Origin: Zelonia costaricensis
Lineage: Eukaryota; Euglenozoa; Kinetoplastea; Trypanosomatida; Trypanosomatidae
Assembly: GCA_030849075.1 (NCBI GenBank)
Contig: JASAOO010003082.1
Coordinates: forward strand, 1 to 20,933
Direction of reading: 5' to 3'
DNA length: 20,933 nt
Made by a program: the position numbers and the translations under genes. Numbering within the stretch: position 1 is the first letter of the stretch; each line of letters begins with the position of its first letter. This document shows, in pieces, positions 7,701 through 15,611 of this stretch. Under the pieces are notes generated by a model. That model was not told the origin of the DNA and did no database searches. It worked only from the letters and a program-made list of their open reading frames with translations.

Positions 7701-9713
7701 TCGTCCCGCTCGGCACATCTGCGGCACGTCTCCGCGGCGCGCCACCACGCTGTCGCGGCGCGGCTGCGCCTCGTCTCGCTGGACGTCTCCTCCAACCGCC
7801 TCACCTCCCTCGTCCCCCTCGGCACCGTCGCCGCCGCATCGCTGGTGCGCTGCGTCGCCACAGACAACCGCCTTTCCTCTCTTGACGCCGTCGCGGGCTG
7901 CCTGCAGCTCCGCGAGCTCCTCGTCCCGCACAACCAGCTCACGAGTCTGGATGCCGTGGCGGGGCTGCCGCTGCTGCGTGAGCTCGACGCCGGCGACAAC
8001 GCCCTGACGTCTGTTCTGCGGGTGACCTCCCTGGAGGCGAAGACGGGCGCTGCTACGTCGGCGCTTCTCCTCCTCGTGGACAAGGTGTTCGTCTCCTACA
8101 ACCCGCTACCCACGCTGACGCCGCTTCGCCACGTTTTCCCGTGCATGACGCAACTCTTCGTGAACCACGCGCAGCTGACAGCGCTCGACGACGCCACGCT
8201 GTCGTCGATGCCGCTTCTCGCGGTTCTGCAGGCCGAAGGAAACCACATCGCGGACATCAGCGGGTTGCGCAACTGCACGCGCCTGCAGTCGCTGCGGCTC
8301 TCGGCAAATCGCCTGGCGACGCTGCAGGCGCTCGAGCCGCTTCGGTGCTGCCGGCGGCTCGCGACGCTGGACCTCAGCGGCAACCCGTGCTGCGGCACCA
8401 GCGCAACGCCAGCAGCTGTGGCTGGTGGCAAGGCGTTCGACGCTGTCGCCGCAGCGGTGTACGCGATGCTGCCCTCCTTGACGGAGCTGAACAACACGCC
8501 ATGTGAGGGTTCCTCTGTCACCCTGCGTGAGGACCGCCGCGCGTGGCAAGGCGACGTGCTTCGCATCAACGCGGTGGATCATTACGGCGAGGTCGTCTCG
8601 GCCCTTTGCTGGGACGCCGCAGTGCAGCAGATGCTGGAGGACAAGGTGCAGCGTGAGGCCTACGCGCAGCGCCCGGTGAACCGCGCGCGCGGCTGGGAGA
8701 TGACGGCGCAGGCAGAAGCGGCAGACGCGCAGGCTGTCGCGGATGACCCCAAGGGCAACGCCGCTGCTCGACTGAACGACGTGGCGGCCGCGCAGATTCA
8801 TGTACGCCGCGCCGAGCATGACCGTCGCGCGGTGCTTTACGATCTCGATACGGCTCTTCTGGCGGCCTGGTGTGCCGCCTTGGACGGCGGCGCAGTGCTA
8901 GCCAACGTGCACGTGCGGCACGCCGCTTACGCACAGCAGGAGCAAGACCACCTCGAGCGCTGCGCCCGAGCGTGGATCAGCGAGTGGCTGCTGGGCCGTG
9001 TCCTGATTCGCCGCGGCCGTCGCGAGCTGCACTCACGGAGGGCGGCGTACGAGCATTCCGAGGGGCGCCGGCGCGAGCGGGCAGCGCGGCGTATCCAGCC
9101 GCTCTGGCGTGGCGCGGTTCTGCGCTCGCGGCTGCACCGGCTGCTGCACCCGGTCCGCGACCACGAGCAGGACGACGAGGACGCGTACGCAAAGGTGAAC
9201 GTGGACGACTGGTTCACGGAGGACGCGGCAGCGCTGGCACCCGTGGAGCTCCTCTTCCACGATGTGGTGGACTCGGCGCGCGGGCTGGCCGCTGTGCCCT
9301 TCGACGTGCCAGCTTCCGCGCTGGCCCTGTCGAAGGGCAACTCCGCCGATGCGTCGTCCTCGCGTGGGCCCACTCCGGCCCAGTCGGCCACCTTCACCCC
9401 GGTCCCACCGCGCGGCAGCGGCAGTCCCCGTGGCAGCTCGACGACTAGCGGCCGCCGAGCCCGCCCCACCGCTGAAGGGGCGCGCACGCTCCGCCTCTCC
9501 ACCGGCGAGCGGGAGGAGGAGGCCAGCACGCCGGCCAGGGTGGCGACGACGCTAGAGGAGCAGTGGGGGCCACAGGTGGCTGCGCAGATCCGCAAGAAGC
9601 AGCAGAAGTCGACCCGCTCCCATCAGCAGCACGTGCGTCAGGAGTTCCTCCAGGACCCGCTTCGGGTCAAGCGGGAGATGCGGGAGGACCGCGTGCAGCA
9701 TCGACCCAAGTAG
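4761..9713 (+). CDS. Large coiled-coil, leucine-rich-repeat and IQ-motif protein (LRRIQ1-like architecture)
   Basis: This predicted protein of 1650 residues has four parts. The N-terminal ~565 residues are Ala/Pro/acid-rich and poorly structured. Residues ~567-796 are charged and heptad-like, rich in Glu, Gln, Arg and Ala, and probably form a long coiled coil. Residues ~916-1215 hold eleven leucine-rich repeats of the SDS22-like type, from LDLSGNPL (about 921) to LDLSGNP (about 1203). A second helical region (~1290-1460) contains IQPLWRGAVLR (1445-1455), a full match to the IQxxxRGxxxR calmodulin-binding motif. The tail is Ser/Pro-rich, then basic. Coiled coil, LRRs and a later IQ motif recall animal LRRIQ1, a ciliary protein, so an axonemal scaffold role is plausible but inferred. 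The frame is open upstream from 4356, but 4761 is its first ATG. No enzymatic domain is seen. Confidence 0.85.
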   Translation: MNEDSGGDLADDLRAPRRASPPPPALTAEEEAALLAEYGAEGPYDDGIDWAAPSHFRSGLGDGHVFLTGADDAAASPHGDAHHGGQRAADGMGGGVRHTDPLQLYLLDHVPSLLLPDRGTSVATMTALAHAVDTLDQDKATSSPGAVNTALTSTAAAAPLQGGSLPFGDVLRLGKEWARRASLTAQGVPTAALAAHLLTSDTPAPSTSASAAGAPQHGDDVQHRRLVETTQGLLAKAAEVLAPPTAEQRDAQAEGVAQALAELQRREALLYEDALDQHYDREEVLNAEEEDEEVVRLLRQAREGRRRLCATLAEHGGVDCAGSAQATTAPTAGAAVAEVADDSVMEDVLHTVMPELPYLCAFETELTRVPTPIPEPPPPSTELEAPSIFAAEELLPTLTLPPTTVSVPAKAAVEAWRETSDPVPRLLMQAQDVLASIANTQLRDAAAETVGAATREAYLQRRRPVSAAVHKAAHVPLRHGDREALGLVALPAFVHQLDVLLSPTREEQRQRRRQDSAQPDETATGKPPAAKGTLPTGRAASAAAAHPRHAAPAAETNTLEHIRRTAAIESFLIAREAAERQRMQAEEDLVEREARAAADVAAWHAEQRAELEQAARGGVSRLEEAQQTAFAELARAAQRDKGLAQQAHELRRLQETEQLAYTLMMEWEVQREQLVQDEALRFRVLLQDAAAEAEQAQVAAQQRRDHATAAVRAAVDALLDAFEEERRRGMQAVASWQEASLNGASLRANAWFTWSVAPLLREQSVLREWLAANRKRLEQVREQLAEAAASHSARAARAPAGRGEDEGSGAGVADAPPIELPAHPPVAPAVAAAATRLRVLDAEALVRLLWPALHAAVVDRRQAARHLAKVTLSLEDFQGVEWAQLRCMRLRACVATGEHRVPRAASEADSILPITRLVEHLDLSGNPLREVSLLDAVDAFGALQYLDLSRTELHSLDAAPLPPNELTERQRRVSSGDRPASSRSAHLRHVSAARHHAVAARLRLVSLDVSSNRLTSLVPLGTVAAASLVRCVATDNRLSSLDAVAGCLQLRELLVPHNQLTSLDAVAGLPLLRELDAGDNALTSVLRVTSLEAKTGAATSALLLLVDKVFVSYNPLPTLTPLRHVFPCMTQLFVNHAQLTALDDATLSSMPLLAVLQAEGNHIADISGLRNCTRLQSLRLSANRLATLQALEPLRCCRRLATLDLSGNPCCGTSATPAAVAGGKAFDAVAAAVYAMLPSLTELNNTPCEGSSVTLREDRRAWQGDVLRINAVDHYGEVVSALCWDAAVQQMLEDKVQREAYAQRPVNRARGWEMTAQAEAADAQAVADDPKGNAAARLNDVAAAQIHVRRAEHDRRAVLYDLDTALLAAWCAALDGGAVLANVHVRHAAYAQQEQDHLERCARAWISEWLLGRVLIRRGRRELHSRRAAYEHSEGRRRERAARRIQPLWRGAVLRSRLHRLLHPVRDHEQDDEDAYAKVNVDDWFTEDAAALAPVELLFHDVVDSARGLAAVPFDVPASALALSKGNSADASSSRGPTPAQSATFTPVPPRGSGSPRGSSTTSGRRARPTAEGARTLRLSTGEREEEASTPARVATTLEEQWGPQVAAQIRKKQQKSTRSHQQHVRQEFLQDPLRVKREMREDRVQHRPK

Positions 9714-10015
9714 ACGCAATGAGCCACCGCCGTGGAGCCCCCGGCACGACGACACGTCTTGGCTGTCTTTTGTTTTTGATTTCAACCCGCTTTCTGGTGT
9801 ACAGTAGAGTCCGTCCTGAAACTCGAGACCTTTGCCCCTCTCCATTCTTCGGGGGAGGGGGGGGAGGGGGGCTTGAATGCGTCGAGGCTGCTGCGGGCAC
9901 GGAGAGGACAGACGAAACGCCGCCGCTTCTCACTTTGCCCCACGCGCGGGACGACGTGGGCAGCACCTTCTGGCGCTTGCCTTCGATTCAGGGCTGCCTT
10001 ACGCTCCCCCCACTC

Positions 10016-10041
10016 CACACACACACACACACACACACACA
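10016..10041 (+). repeat. CA dinucleotide repeat
   Basis: An uninterrupted run of about 13 CA units lies in the 3' flank of the LRR-IQ gene. CA/TG microsatellites are common in Leishmania-type intergenic DNA. Confidence 0.95.
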
Positions 10042-10843
10042 AACGAGCATTTTCACGGGGCGAAGGCTGCCGTACAGCAGATGCGTCTTCTCTCTCGGGA
10101 CGGGCGTGTCACAGTGGTAGATTTCAACCTCGCGATGACGTCGACACGGTGCCCGGCTCAGCACACGCAGAGTGAGCGGGCTAGCCGTTGTCCACACGCT
10201 GCTGCGTTTAGCTTGATCATGTTTGAAAGGAAGTCTCCGTCACGCTCCTTCTCCCCTGCCCCTTTCTGCTCCTTTCGCCTTCCCCCCCCCTTCCCCGCTG
10301 TCGTCAAGCGCCTTCTCGTGGCGACATCGGTCTCACGCGAGCGTGTGCGTGGGTGACAGCGATTTACGCTTTGCTCTCGTTGTGCCCCCAACCACGCTTT
10401 CTTGCACGCGCCACTTTTTTTTTCTGCTTCTTGTACACGTGCGCCTTGGGCTGCAATCAGACGCACGAACTCTTCTCACAGTCGAGGAGTGAGCGCTAGG
10501 CGCCGCATTGCTTAGTCGGTGCACACCTCCCGCCGTCATCCACACACAGAGGACACACACAGGACACAGAGAGAACGGTAGAAGCGCACCGCAAGCACCC
10601 CACACCGTGTCTGGGATGTGTAGCAGCGCCGCTTGACTGTATTCCTACCACCATCCAAAACCACCACCACCACCGCACACAAACAAAGACACCCCCTGAA
10701 GACTCCCGCTTCCTCACGCCTGCCTTCGCTGTTTTTCTCTGCGACTTTTCTCATTTTCTGTTGTTTTTTTTTTGTCACATCGGCGGCTTTCTAGCACGAC
10801 GCACGTGGCGCCTCGTGTCCCCGCCAGGATCCTTCCTTTCCCA

Positions 10844-10873
10844 TACACACACACGCACACACACACACACACA
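10844..10873 (+). repeat. CA dinucleotide repeat with one CG interruption
   Basis: About 15 units of AC are interrupted once by a G (acacgcac near 10851-10858). The repeat lies upstream of the P4-ATPase gene, inside the ATG-free interval. Confidence 0.9.
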
Positions 10874-11054
10874 GGCACTTCAGTGTTTTTTGGGCCTTCT
10901 TCACTGCCGTTCGCGTCGTGCTTGAGCGTTCCTGGCGGTTGCTGCGGTCCGTGTTCTGGACCGTGTCGAAAAGCTCGTGGCGACTTCTTCTCCCTTCCCA
11001 TTTTTCTTCTTCGCGCCTTCATTTCCGCTGTTCGTTGGTGATCCCTTGCGTTAA

Positions 11055-11096
11055 CTCCTCGCCCCCCCCCTGTACCTCCCCCCCCCCCTCGGCAAG
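11055..11096 (+). promoter_or_regulatory. Poly-pyrimidine tract with possible spliced-leader acceptor for the P4-ATPase
   Basis: Two long C runs (about 11062-11070 and 11078-11088) form an almost pure pyrimidine tract. The first AG after it is at 11095-11096. Earlier acceptors are also possible, for instance after the T-rich stretch near 10764-10793. The C runs are also places where assembly length errors are likely, which matters because the flippase frame opens here. Confidence 0.45.
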
Positions 11097-11696
11097 CTGT
11101 ACCCGATCAACGGCAGCCGTGACCGGCGGGAGGGCGGCGGAGCCGCCTCCCCCACCTTCGCGCTGCAGTCGTCGCCAACGCTTCGTAGCCTGCCTGCCGG
11201 CGCTGCACCGCCCCTCCACGACACGCCCACCGCGGCGCGCGCTGGCTTCAACTTCCCTGCATCACCGGCAGCGGTCCGAACGATTGGCGGCATCGGCGCA
11301 GCTGCCTCGAGTCCCGCTGGCGCGCAAGGCGTCAACTTTCCCGTGCAGCGGCGCAACAACGGAAGCGCCCTCAGCCGCCCCGTCGAGGCTCTGAACGCGT
11401 TCGCGGACGGCTACGGCGACAGTGACGCCTCCCCGTCCACGCCGTGTCCGCAGCGCAACGTGGTCAGCAGCAGTTGCACCGGAGGAGCCGCGGCTGCCGG
11501 GGCGGAGCAGCGCCACGGGTCCGTGCCTTCTACGGCTTCGGCGTCGGCCAGCGCGTCTGTTACGCTGACGGTCCGCCGTCTTGGCCTGCGCCTGGTGCTC
11601 TGCTGCCAGACTGTTAGCCAGTTCTTCTCGTCCGTCAGCGGAGGTGCCGCCAGTAAAAGCGGGCGCCAAACCAGCGACGCCGCACCCTCGTCCCGC
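11055..11696 (+). other. Open, coding-like, ATG-less extension upstream of the P4-ATPase
   Basis: The P4-ATPase frame stays open back to a TAA at 11052-11054 but contains no ATG before 11697. From about 11091 the codons look translated: by hand count roughly 158 of 202 end in G or C, above the first-position GC share, which is the pattern of the real genes here. The encoded stretch is Ala/Ser/Pro/Gly-rich, has two FNFP/VNFP-like words, and has no known domain. It could be a real N-terminal extension whose start is non-AUG, lost or mis-sequenced, or a long 5' leader. Codon bias alone cannot prove translation. Confidence 0.5.
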
Positions 11697-14600
11697 ATGC
11701 GGGCACACCACTCGCGTGCCGGCCACCATGGGCATGCGGACCCACGCGCTGTGCGACGCATCCGCCCGCTGGACGAGAGCGTCGCCGCGGCCTACCGCAC
11801 CAACCTCGTGTTGAATAGCCGCTACACCCCGCGCAACTTCATTGTCAAGAACCTGTACGAGCAGTTCAGCCGCCCCCTCAACTTCTACTTTCTGCTCGTT
11901 GCGATGCTGCAGTTCATCTCGGTCATCGCCCCGGTGAATCCGCTTTCAACGCTGCTGCCGCTGCTCTTCGCCTTCACGCTGACGGCGGTGAAGGAGGGCT
12001 ACGACGACGTCAAGCGGCACCGGCAGGACCACGCGTACAACCACACGCTGCGCACGGTGCTCGACGGCGAGAGCGGCTACTGGGTTTCCCGCATCAACGC
12101 CGATATCTGCGTCGGTGACGTGCTCGTTCTGCGCGAGAATGACGAACTCCCGTGCGACGTCGTCGTCCTCGGTGCGACCTCCGGCGTGTACATTCGCACC
12201 GACAACCTCGACGGCGAAATCGACCTGAAGCCAAAGGAGGTGGTGCAGTGGTCCACCGTGGACGCCGATGGCCTGTCGCGGCGCCGGCACACGGTGTGCC
12301 AGGTGCCCTCAGAGACGGAACTCCCGCCCGCCTCGTCGATCGCCGCGGCTGTGGCCGGGCTCGTGATCGAGTGCCCGCCGCCGTCGGCAATCGTAGACTC
12401 CTTCGAAGGTCGAGTGGATCTGCGGCGACCTGCGAGGCAGGAAGGCGACGCAACTCTACCGGGGCGTGTGCCCCTCTCGCACCATCACCTGCTGCCGCAG
12501 TCGTGCGTGCTCAAGAACGTGGCCCAGGTGGTGTGCGTGGCGGTCTACACCGGAGACGACACAAAGTGTGGCATGAACAAGCGGGCCGCGCCGGTGAAGT
12601 GGGCGCGGATTGACAAGGACGTCAGCCGCTACTCCGTGTACATCTTCGTGTGCCAAATGCTGAACGCCGTCGTCTTCGGCTTCATCGGCTACACGGCCAA
12701 TTGCACCGTGCACGAGACGGTTTGGTACCTCCCGCAGCCGGCGAGCGAGGCTGGCGCCTCGGCGGTCATCTATCCCCTGCGCTTCTTCCTTCTCACGACG
12801 GTCATGATTCCAGTCTCCTTCAAGTTTGTCGTTGACGTGTGCAAGTACTACATGGCCAGCACGGTCGAGTGGGACGACACCATGATGCACGCCGCCGCCG
12901 CCGCCGCCGGCGGGCCGGTCGGCGGGGCAGCCGTCCACGGCGACGCACCGACACCGGGGTGCAAGGTGAAGAACTCTAGCATCCTGGAGGACCTTGGCCA
13001 AATCGACTACCTCCTCTCCGACAAGACCGGCACTCTCACCCAGAACGTCATGGAGCTCGACTCCGTGACGGTTTGCCCGGGCGTCCACCTCCAGACGGCG
13101 CACCTCCCCGACGCGGCGGCGCTGGCGCTGCCAGAGGAGCTCGTCACGCTCGACCCCGCCGCCCGCGAGGCGGTGCAGCGCTTTGCCAAGATGGTGGCGC
13201 TGTGCAATACGGTGGAGGTGGTGCAGCCGCACCGCTCCGCCGTCGAGAACACCGCGTGCCACGAGCCCAACGGCGGGCTCCTCTACCACGCCGCCTCGCC
13301 TGACGAGGTGGCGCTGTGCACCGGTGTGCGGCGTCTCGGCGTGTCGCTGGCGTTCCGCAACGAGAGTCGGGCGGTGCTCCTCCTGCACGAGAGCCGCACG
13401 AGCAGCAGCCGCAGCGAAGGCGAGCGCAGCGGCGGCTCGCGCTCCTCGCGCGTCCCGCCCAGCGAGACGGCGCGGGAGGAGACGTGGGTGGTGCACCACA
13501 CCTTTCACTTCTCCTCAGAGAAGAAGTCGATGGGCGTCATTGTGGAGGAGCCCGTGACGGGGAAGATCTGGTTTGTCGTGAAGGGCGCCGACGACCGCGT
13601 CCTGTCCATGGCATCGAGCGCCTCGCACGAGGTGGGCGGCGCGCTGAATGCCGAGTGCGCCGCCAAGCTGTCGCACTACGCCCACCGCGGCCTGCGCACG
13701 CTCCTGGTGGCGTGCAAGGAGCTGACACGCGGCGAGCTCACCGCGTTCGTGCGCAGTGCGGAAGAGGCCAACTGCCTCACCGAGGGGCGGCAGGCGCAGC
13801 TGGACGCGCTGCGGGCGCAGATGGAGTCGGCCGTCACCATTCTCGGCATCACGGCGATCGAGGACAAGCTGCAGATCGACGTACAGGAGACGATCAGCGA
13901 CATGCTTGTCGCCGGCATCAAGGTGTGGATGTTGACGGGGGACAAGATGGAAACGGCGGAGCAGATCGGCTTGTCGTGTGGCCTGTATCACAGCGGCGAC
14001 ATGATCATCCGCGTCGGAGACGGACTGCCTGCGTTGAGTGAGCGCGACGGCGGCGCTGCCCGCCACCGCGGCACCGCTGCGGGTCCGCAAGGCTGGCGGC
14101 AGGAGTTGCTGAACTTCCCACTGGGGCTCCTTCCAGCCGCACCAGCTGCCTCGCCGCCCCCGCCGCAGCGCGGGCGACAGACCGCCTCCAGTTCGAGCAC
14201 GTCCGCTGACCCTTTCCCCTCGGCGTCCGCAGCGCAGAAGTGCGGCAAAGCGCTGGAGACGCGTGTGCTGCGTTACGACCCCGGTGACCCGGCGCAGCTG
14301 TCGAATGAGGTGCTGCGCACTCTCGCCGATGCCGGCGAGGCGTACGGCGGTAGCAGCGACGCCAGCCCAGCAGCCGCCACCGCGTTTTCCAGCGGCGCGG
14401 CAGAGCGGTGCGCCGTGCTTGTTGTGCAGGGTGGCGCGGTGCTCGAGAGCATCCTGCACGACCCCACGCTGCGCCGCCAGTTCGCCGACATCTCCAGCCG
14501 CTGCTGCAGCGTAATCTGCGCCCGCACGACGCCAAGCCAGAAGGCGGCCATCACGCAGTTTGTGCGGCAACGCGGCTTCATGACGCTCTCCGTCGGCGAC

Positions 14601-15611
14601 GGCGGCAACGATGTGGCGATGTTGCAGGAGGCGCATGTGGGGGTGGGCATCGCCGGCAAGGAGGGCCAGCAGGCGGCGCGCGCCGCGGACTTCTCCATCA
14701 CGCAATTCTCTGACCTGCGCGCGCTGCTCTTCGTGCACGGTCAGCAGGCGTACGCCCGCACCGCGTACGTGATCAAGTACAGCTTCTACAAGTCGATGCT
14801 CATCTCCTTCATCCAGCTCGCCTACAACGTCGTCGGCACCCACGCATCGGGCGGCACCTTCTGGAACAGCTTCTCGCTGACCATGTGGAACGGCTTCTAC
14901 ACGCTGCCGCAGACCATCTTCTACTGCTTCGACCGCTGTGCCCCGCGTGTCGTGCTGGAGCGGAACCCGCACCTGTACAAGCTGACGCGCCACGCCGTCG
15001 ACATCCGCGCCGGCGAGTTCTTCGGCTCCTTCGTCCTGCGCGGCGTGGCGCAATCGATTGGCTTGTTGTGGCTCTGCACCGGCATCTACGCGGCCCCCTT
15101 CGCGTACGCCGGCACGGGTGGCACGGCGTCGAACGACGTCACCTTCAGCGTCGCCTACACGGCGCTCATGCTCTCGCAGCTGTACACGGTGTGGTGGGAG
15201 TCGCACTCCGTCACCCCGCTCAACCTGCTGATGCTGATCGGCATGCCGCTGTTCTACGTCTACTCCACCCTCGCCTACAGCGCACGGCCGGGGCTGCAGT
15301 ACTACGGCGTCTTCCCGAGGTCGCTCAACCTGGCGGGTGTGCTCGCCGCGCTCGGCGTCTCGCTCGCGCTCACGGTGCCAAGCCTCGTCTACTTCACTGT
15401 GCTTGCCACGCGCGAGCCGAACCCGCGCGACGTGTTGCGGCGTGCCGAGCTGCGCCGTCAGCGGATGCTGCTGGGGCGGCGCGAGTACCGGCACGCGCAA
15501 TCGTGGTGGGTCCGGTGGTGCTGGGCCACCCCGGAGGCTCCGTCGATGCTGTCGGCCCGCAGCCAACTCGCCCGCTCCACAGAGCGTGACGACGCCGCTA
15601 CTATTGTCTGA
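11697..15611 (+). CDS. P4-type ATPase (phospholipid flippase), catalytic subunit
   Basis: From the first ATG this is 1304 residues. P4-ATPases use ATP to move phospholipids to the cytosolic leaflet, often with a CDC50 partner. The typical P4 N-terminal block ends in NLYEQFSRPLNFYFLL. Ten membrane segments are visible: two near the start, two before the P domain and six C-terminal. Key motifs are DGEI (172-175, family DGET), PVSF in TM4 (372-375, family PISL), SDKTGTLTQ with phospho-acceptor D442, FHFSSEKKSM (603-612), KGADD (629-633), TGDK (747-750) and GDGGND (967-972). GDGGND and the following GKEG...ADFSI resemble Neo1/ATP9 flippases, while YSFYK is more like the Drs2 type, so the subfamily is uncertain. 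A poly-Ala tract (399-404) and a low-complexity insert (~780-905) are unusual. The start is uncertain: the frame is open for 214 codons upstream, without ATG. Confidence 0.93.
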   Translation: MRAHHSRAGHHGHADPRAVRRIRPLDESVAAAYRTNLVLNSRYTPRNFIVKNLYEQFSRPLNFYFLLVAMLQFISVIAPVNPLSTLLPLLFAFTLTAVKEGYDDVKRHRQDHAYNHTLRTVLDGESGYWVSRINADICVGDVLVLRENDELPCDVVVLGATSGVYIRTDNLDGEIDLKPKEVVQWSTVDADGLSRRRHTVCQVPSETELPPASSIAAAVAGLVIECPPPSAIVDSFEGRVDLRRPARQEGDATLPGRVPLSHHHLLPQSCVLKNVAQVVCVAVYTGDDTKCGMNKRAAPVKWARIDKDVSRYSVYIFVCQMLNAVVFGFIGYTANCTVHETVWYLPQPASEAGASAVIYPLRFFLLTTVMIPVSFKFVVDVCKYYMASTVEWDDTMMHAAAAAAGGPVGGAAVHGDAPTPGCKVKNSSILEDLGQIDYLLSDKTGTLTQNVMELDSVTVCPGVHLQTAHLPDAAALALPEELVTLDPAAREAVQRFAKMVALCNTVEVVQPHRSAVENTACHEPNGGLLYHAASPDEVALCTGVRRLGVSLAFRNESRAVLLLHESRTSSSRSEGERSGGSRSSRVPPSETAREETWVVHHTFHFSSEKKSMGVIVEEPVTGKIWFVVKGADDRVLSMASSASHEVGGALNAECAAKLSHYAHRGLRTLLVACKELTRGELTAFVRSAEEANCLTEGRQAQLDALRAQMESAVTILGITAIEDKLQIDVQETISDMLVAGIKVWMLTGDKMETAEQIGLSCGLYHSGDMIIRVGDGLPALSERDGGAARHRGTAAGPQGWRQELLNFPLGLLPAAPAASPPPPQRGRQTASSSSTSADPFPSASAAQKCGKALETRVLRYDPGDPAQLSNEVLRTLADAGEAYGGSSDASPAAATAFSSGAAERCAVLVVQGGAVLESILHDPTLRRQFADISSRCCSVICARTTPSQKAAITQFVRQRGFMTLSVGDGGNDVAMLQEAHVGVGIAGKEGQQAARAADFSITQFSDLRALLFVHGQQAYARTAYVIKYSFYKSMLISFIQLAYNVVGTHASGGTFWNSFSLTMWNGFYTLPQTIFYCFDRCAPRVVLERNPHLYKLTRHAVDIRAGEFFGSFVLRGVAQSIGLLWLCTGIYAAPFAYAGTGGTASNDVTFSVAYTALMLSQLYTVWWESHSVTPLNLLMLIGMPLFYVYSTLAYSARPGLQYYGVFPRSLNLAGVLAALGVSLALTVPSLVYFTVLATREPNPRDVLRRAELRRQRMLLGRREYRHAQSWWVRWCWATPEAPSMLSARSQLARSTERDDAATIV
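12891..12908 (+). repeat. GCC triplet repeat coding for poly-alanine
   Basis: Six GCC codons (Ala399-404 of the P4-ATPase) are followed by a Gly/Ala/Pro-rich linker between TM4 and the phosphorylation site. Such tracts vary by replication slippage, and the linker is a plausible tolerant loop. Confidence 0.85.

Larger units (their letters stand above)
9714..11054. other. Intergenic region between LRR-IQ and P4-ATPase genes
   Basis: No gene is supported. Open frames here are short, GTG-started in several cases, and made largely of low-complexity sequence. The region contains a G run near 9850-9870, two CA repeats (listed separately), C and T runs near 10285 and 10413-10422, ACC triplets near 10647-10675, and a T run near 10764-10773. 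The last ATG in any frame is at 10616-10618; none follows until 11697. Confidence 0.7.

Noticed and set aside
6740..8083. 447-codon antisense open frame across the LRR-IQ gene
   Set aside because: Ser/Arg/Ala-rich shadow opposite the coiled coil and LRRs; no independent evidence.
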